The notes beneath the pieces are model-generated. The model did not search any database and was not told where the DNA came from. It saw only the letters and a program-made list of their open reading frames with translations. This document shows, piece after piece, positions 61,162-64,000 of a DNA stretch of 64,000 nucleotides; the stretch's first letter is position 1, and every line of letters begins with the position of its first letter. A program made the translations under genes and the position numbers. The DNA comes from Cichorium intybus (lineage: Eukaryota; Streptophyta; Magnoliopsida; Asterales; Asteraceae). Where the stretch lies: assembly GCA_023525715.1 (NCBI GenBank), contig CM042013.1:84246494-84310493 (forward strand), given 5' to 3'.

Positions 61162-61986
61162 CTACATAACCAACATTCTCTCTTTCTTCAAGTCATTAGC
61201 TTCGACTTGGCATCTACGTATCACCTCCGGTAATCGACTCACAATCCCCATTCGAGCCGATACAACTCGAATAGGCGGCTCTTTACGGCTTAGTGCATCC
61301 GCCACTATGTTAGCTTTACCGGGATGGTAAAGTATTTCACAATCATAATCCTTTAGCAAATCCATCCACTGTCTTTGCCTCATATTTAACTCTTTTTGAT
61401 CAAACAAGTATTTTAAACTTTTGTGATCTGTGTAGATCTGGAATCGCACGTCATAAAGATAGTGTCGCCACATCTTTAAAGCAAAAATTATCGCCGCCAA
61501 CTCTAAATCATGCACCGGGTAGGCTTTTTCATGTTGTTTTAGTTGTCGAGAGGCATATGCTATCACTCGTCCTCTTTGCATCAACACACATCCAAGACCA
61601 CTTAAGGAGGCATCGCTGTAAAGAACAAAGTCTTCCCCTCCTTGCGGTAACGCCAACACCGGAGCCTTGCATAAACCATCTCGTAGTTGTTCAAAGGCTG
61701 ACTGTTGTGCCTCAGTCCAACTAAATTTCTCCGTCTTCTTGGTCAACTTGGTTAAGGGTGTAGCTATACGAGAAAAGTTTTCAACGAATCGTCGGTAATA
61801 GCCTGCTAACCCCAAGAAACTACTACGAACTTCTAGTGGACTCTTTGGCGGTTCCCAACTCATTACAGCTTCGATCTTTGCCGGATCCACCTTTATACTG
61901 TCTTCATTTATCACATGGCCAAGAAATTGAATTTCCCGCAACCAGAACTCGCATTTTGAAAAATTTTGCATATAATTTCTCAACAC
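61162..61986 (-). pseudogene. E9 RT C-terminus and RNase H
   Basis: SKCEFWLREIQFLGHVI, SFLGLAGYYRRFVENF, then RNase H: LYSDASLSGLGCVLMQ, HDLELAAIIFAL, YTDHKSLKYLF. The frame joins the upstream RT across a five-A run at 61959-61963, one base too long. Confidence 0.92.
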
Positions 61987-64000
61987 GAAGAAGATCTAAC
62001 ATTTGTTGTAAATGAAATCTATGCTCATCTCGACTTTTTGAATAAATCAGGATGTCGTCGATAAACACAATTACGAATTTATCGAGAAAGGGACGACAAA
62101 CCCGATTCATCAAATCCATGAAGACAGCTGGAGCATTAGTCAAACCGAACGGCATGACTAAGAACTCATAGTGACCATACCTCGTGCGAAAAGCCGTCTT
62201 CGGAATATCAACTTCTTGAACCCTCAACTGATGATAACCGGATCTCAAATCAATCTTTGAAAAATACGTGGCCCCATGCAGTTGATCAAATAAATCATCG
62301 ATCCTCGGCAACGGGTAACGATTCTTTATAGTGATCTTGTTAAGTTCTCGGTAATCTATACACATTCTCATGGAGCCGTCTTTCTTTTTCACAAAGAGTA
62401 TAGGTGCACCCCACGGAGACGAACTCGGGCGAATAAACCCAAGTTCCAATAACTCTTGCAACTGTCTCTTTAATTCCTCCATCTCGGAAGGTGCCAATCG
62501 ATACGGTGGTCGAGCTACAGGTTTTGCCCCTGGTATTACATCGATCACAAACTCAACTTGTCTACTTGGTGGTAAACCTGGAAGATCATCGGGAAATACA
62601 TCGGGGTAATCACAAACCACTTCTACTTCTTCTATCTTGGAATGTTTTGACTCAGCACTAATCACATGTGCCATAATCAATTCACCCCCTCTTTGTATAT
62701 ATCTCCTAGCCGTTGCAAGTGACACTATCGGTACTTTTTGTGAACGTCGTTCACCTCGTATCACAATTCGGGAACCACTTGGTGTTTTTATGGAAAGTGT
62801 TTTCTCATGACAGTCCATTTGACCTCTATTATCATCCATCCAATCCATCCTGACTATTACATCAAACTCATGATTAGTGATCGGCTTCAGATCAAAAAGG
62901 TACGTAACCCCATAGATCTCAAGCCGACACTGCTCGTAATGACTCTTTACAAAAACACATCTCCCATCTGCTACATCTACTATCACTTTCTCATATAAAT
63001 CGACTAACAGAATATTTTGTTTAGAAGCGAAGGACTCCGATATAAAAGACACGGAAGCACCGGAATCAAAAAGTACTCGTGCTTGAGAAGAGTTCAAGCT
63101 AAAAATACTTGTGATAACATCAGTTTGGTCTCGAGCCTCATCGACGGATAATTGAAAAGCTCTCGTTTTCACGTGACCGCCACTCTTGTCTTTTCGATCA
63201 TCTCGATCTCGACCTCCTCCTCGTCCAGTCTTTTGAAAATCTCTCTGTGGCTCAAATTTCATCTTCGGGCAATTAGGACGAATATGCCCGCTCTCCCCAC
63301 AATTGAAGCAAACGGGGCGACTCTCGGTACACTGGCGAGCCATATGTCCCGTCTTTCCACATTGGAAACAAACTGATGGAGGGTTTCGGGAATCACACTC
63401 CCTAATGTGTTTTCGTCTACATTTCTTACACCATCTCTCCTCATTCTTCTTGGGTTCACCACGGAATTGAGAACCCATGGTAGTAGACCTCTGAGAAGTA
63501 TCTCCAGCTTTACCTTCCCATTTTCTCTTGGATCCTCCAACTTCTCTTTCAGTTCTTCTCTCCTCCTCCTGTCTTTGCAACTCCCTTTCTCTCGATCTTG
63601 TTGCCTCTGCAACTTGTTGAAAGGTAGTATATCTGGAACTCGGCAAAAACTCTCGGATCTGGGTTTTTAAACCCCACAAGTAACGATCCATCTTACGCTC
63701 CTCCGTATCTACTTGATGTTGTGCAAATCTCGCCTTCTCATTGAAATCCAGCGTGTATTGCTGCACGGTTCTCGACCCTTGTTGTAATTTCAAAAATTCT
63801 TATTCTATTCCTTTCATAGCATTATTGGAACAATAGTACTCGGTGAATTTCAATTTGAACTGTTCTCAACTCAATGTATATGCCAAGCTTTCTCCTATCT
63901 CCATACACATATTCTCCCACCAGAACTGTGCATCCTCCTTTAACAGGTTTGTTGCAAACTCAACTTTATCCGCCTCGTCACATTTACTTGTGCGGAACAT
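61964..64000 (-). pseudogene. E9 gag, protease and RT N-terminus, continuing off the right edge
   Basis: The gag frame comes from the window edge (FATNLLKEDAQFWWENM) through two stops (near 63868 and 63796, normal Trp and Gln positions), then is open from 63793. Knuckles CFQCGKTGHMARQC and CFNCGESGHIRPNC, protease VLFDSGASVSFIS, RT MCIDYRELNKITIKNRYPLP, FSKIDLRSGYHQ (Asp), FVIVFIDDILIYS (DD). The start codon is outside the window. Confidence 0.9.

Larger units (their letters stand above)
58231..64000 (-). mobile_element. E9: Ty3 chromovirus (Tekay/Del-like), 5' end outside window
   Basis: Order: gag with two zinc knuckles, protease, RT, RNase H, integrase, chromodomain, PPT, LTR 58231-59778. 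The chromodomain and knuckles identify a chromovirus; lineage is by overall appearance. Three stops in the C-terminus, two in gag, and two frameshifts in pol make it inactive. Confidence 0.9.

Overview
The window looks like heterochromatic, repeat-packed DNA from a flowering plant. Every recognisable coding block belongs to a plant transposable-element family: Ty1-copia and Ty3 Athila/chromovirus pol genes, initiator-Met and Asp tRNA primer sites, a hAT transposase, and a MULE carrying a cellulose-synthase-like fragment. I see no intact host gene. The species cannot be fixed from this sequence.

Layout. E1 (1-12085) is a Ty1-copia element, minus strand, with a very long gag, a decayed pol and an extra 3' ORF; it runs off the left edge and is inserted into a decayed hAT transposase, E2 (12086-about 13970). 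E3 (about 15100-19300) is an Athila-type element that keeps a protease and an extra ORF but has no RT or integrase. 19300-22870 is non-coding DNA with a long (TA)n tract and small duplications. E4 (22872-24410) is a Pack-MULE-like element with about 250-bp terminal inverted repeats carrying a cellulose-synthase-like D fragment. E5 (24870-30992) is a young copia element inserted in a (TA)n tract, with an open pol. E6 (32346-36300) is a dead copia element with TATTA...TAATA termini and a perfect 5-bp target duplication. E7 (37108-about 58100) is an old Athila-type element split by E8 (40363-53412), a younger complete Athila-type element with 1.66-1.68-kb LTRs, a tRNA-Asp primer site and a near-perfect target duplication. 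E9 (58231-64000) is a chromovirus (Tekay/Del-like) that runs off the right edge. All seven LTR elements and the hAT gene read on the minus strand.

How the parts fit. Each LTR element would express gag and pol from its LTR. Four of them (E1, E3, E7, E8) also carry an extra ORF downstream of pol or protease (env-like position, function unknown). Nearly all genes are broken, largely by transitions creating stops (TGG to TAG/TGA, CAA or CGA to TAA/TGA) and homopolymer frameshifts.

The most interesting signal is regulatory. All four Ty3-type elements carry short CpG-rich near-palindromes upstream of the LTR TATA box, mostly as pairs at a fixed spacing: 22 bp in E3, 20-21 bp in E7 and E9, mostly 23 bp in E8. 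Spacer sequences vary while spacing holds. E7 and E9, from different Ty3 lineages, share the same palindrome. In E3, E7 and E8 the same motif recurs just 5' of the extra ORF, suggesting an internal promoter or a shared trans-acting factor. E1 has its own over-represented word, TTCGGA/TCCGAA.
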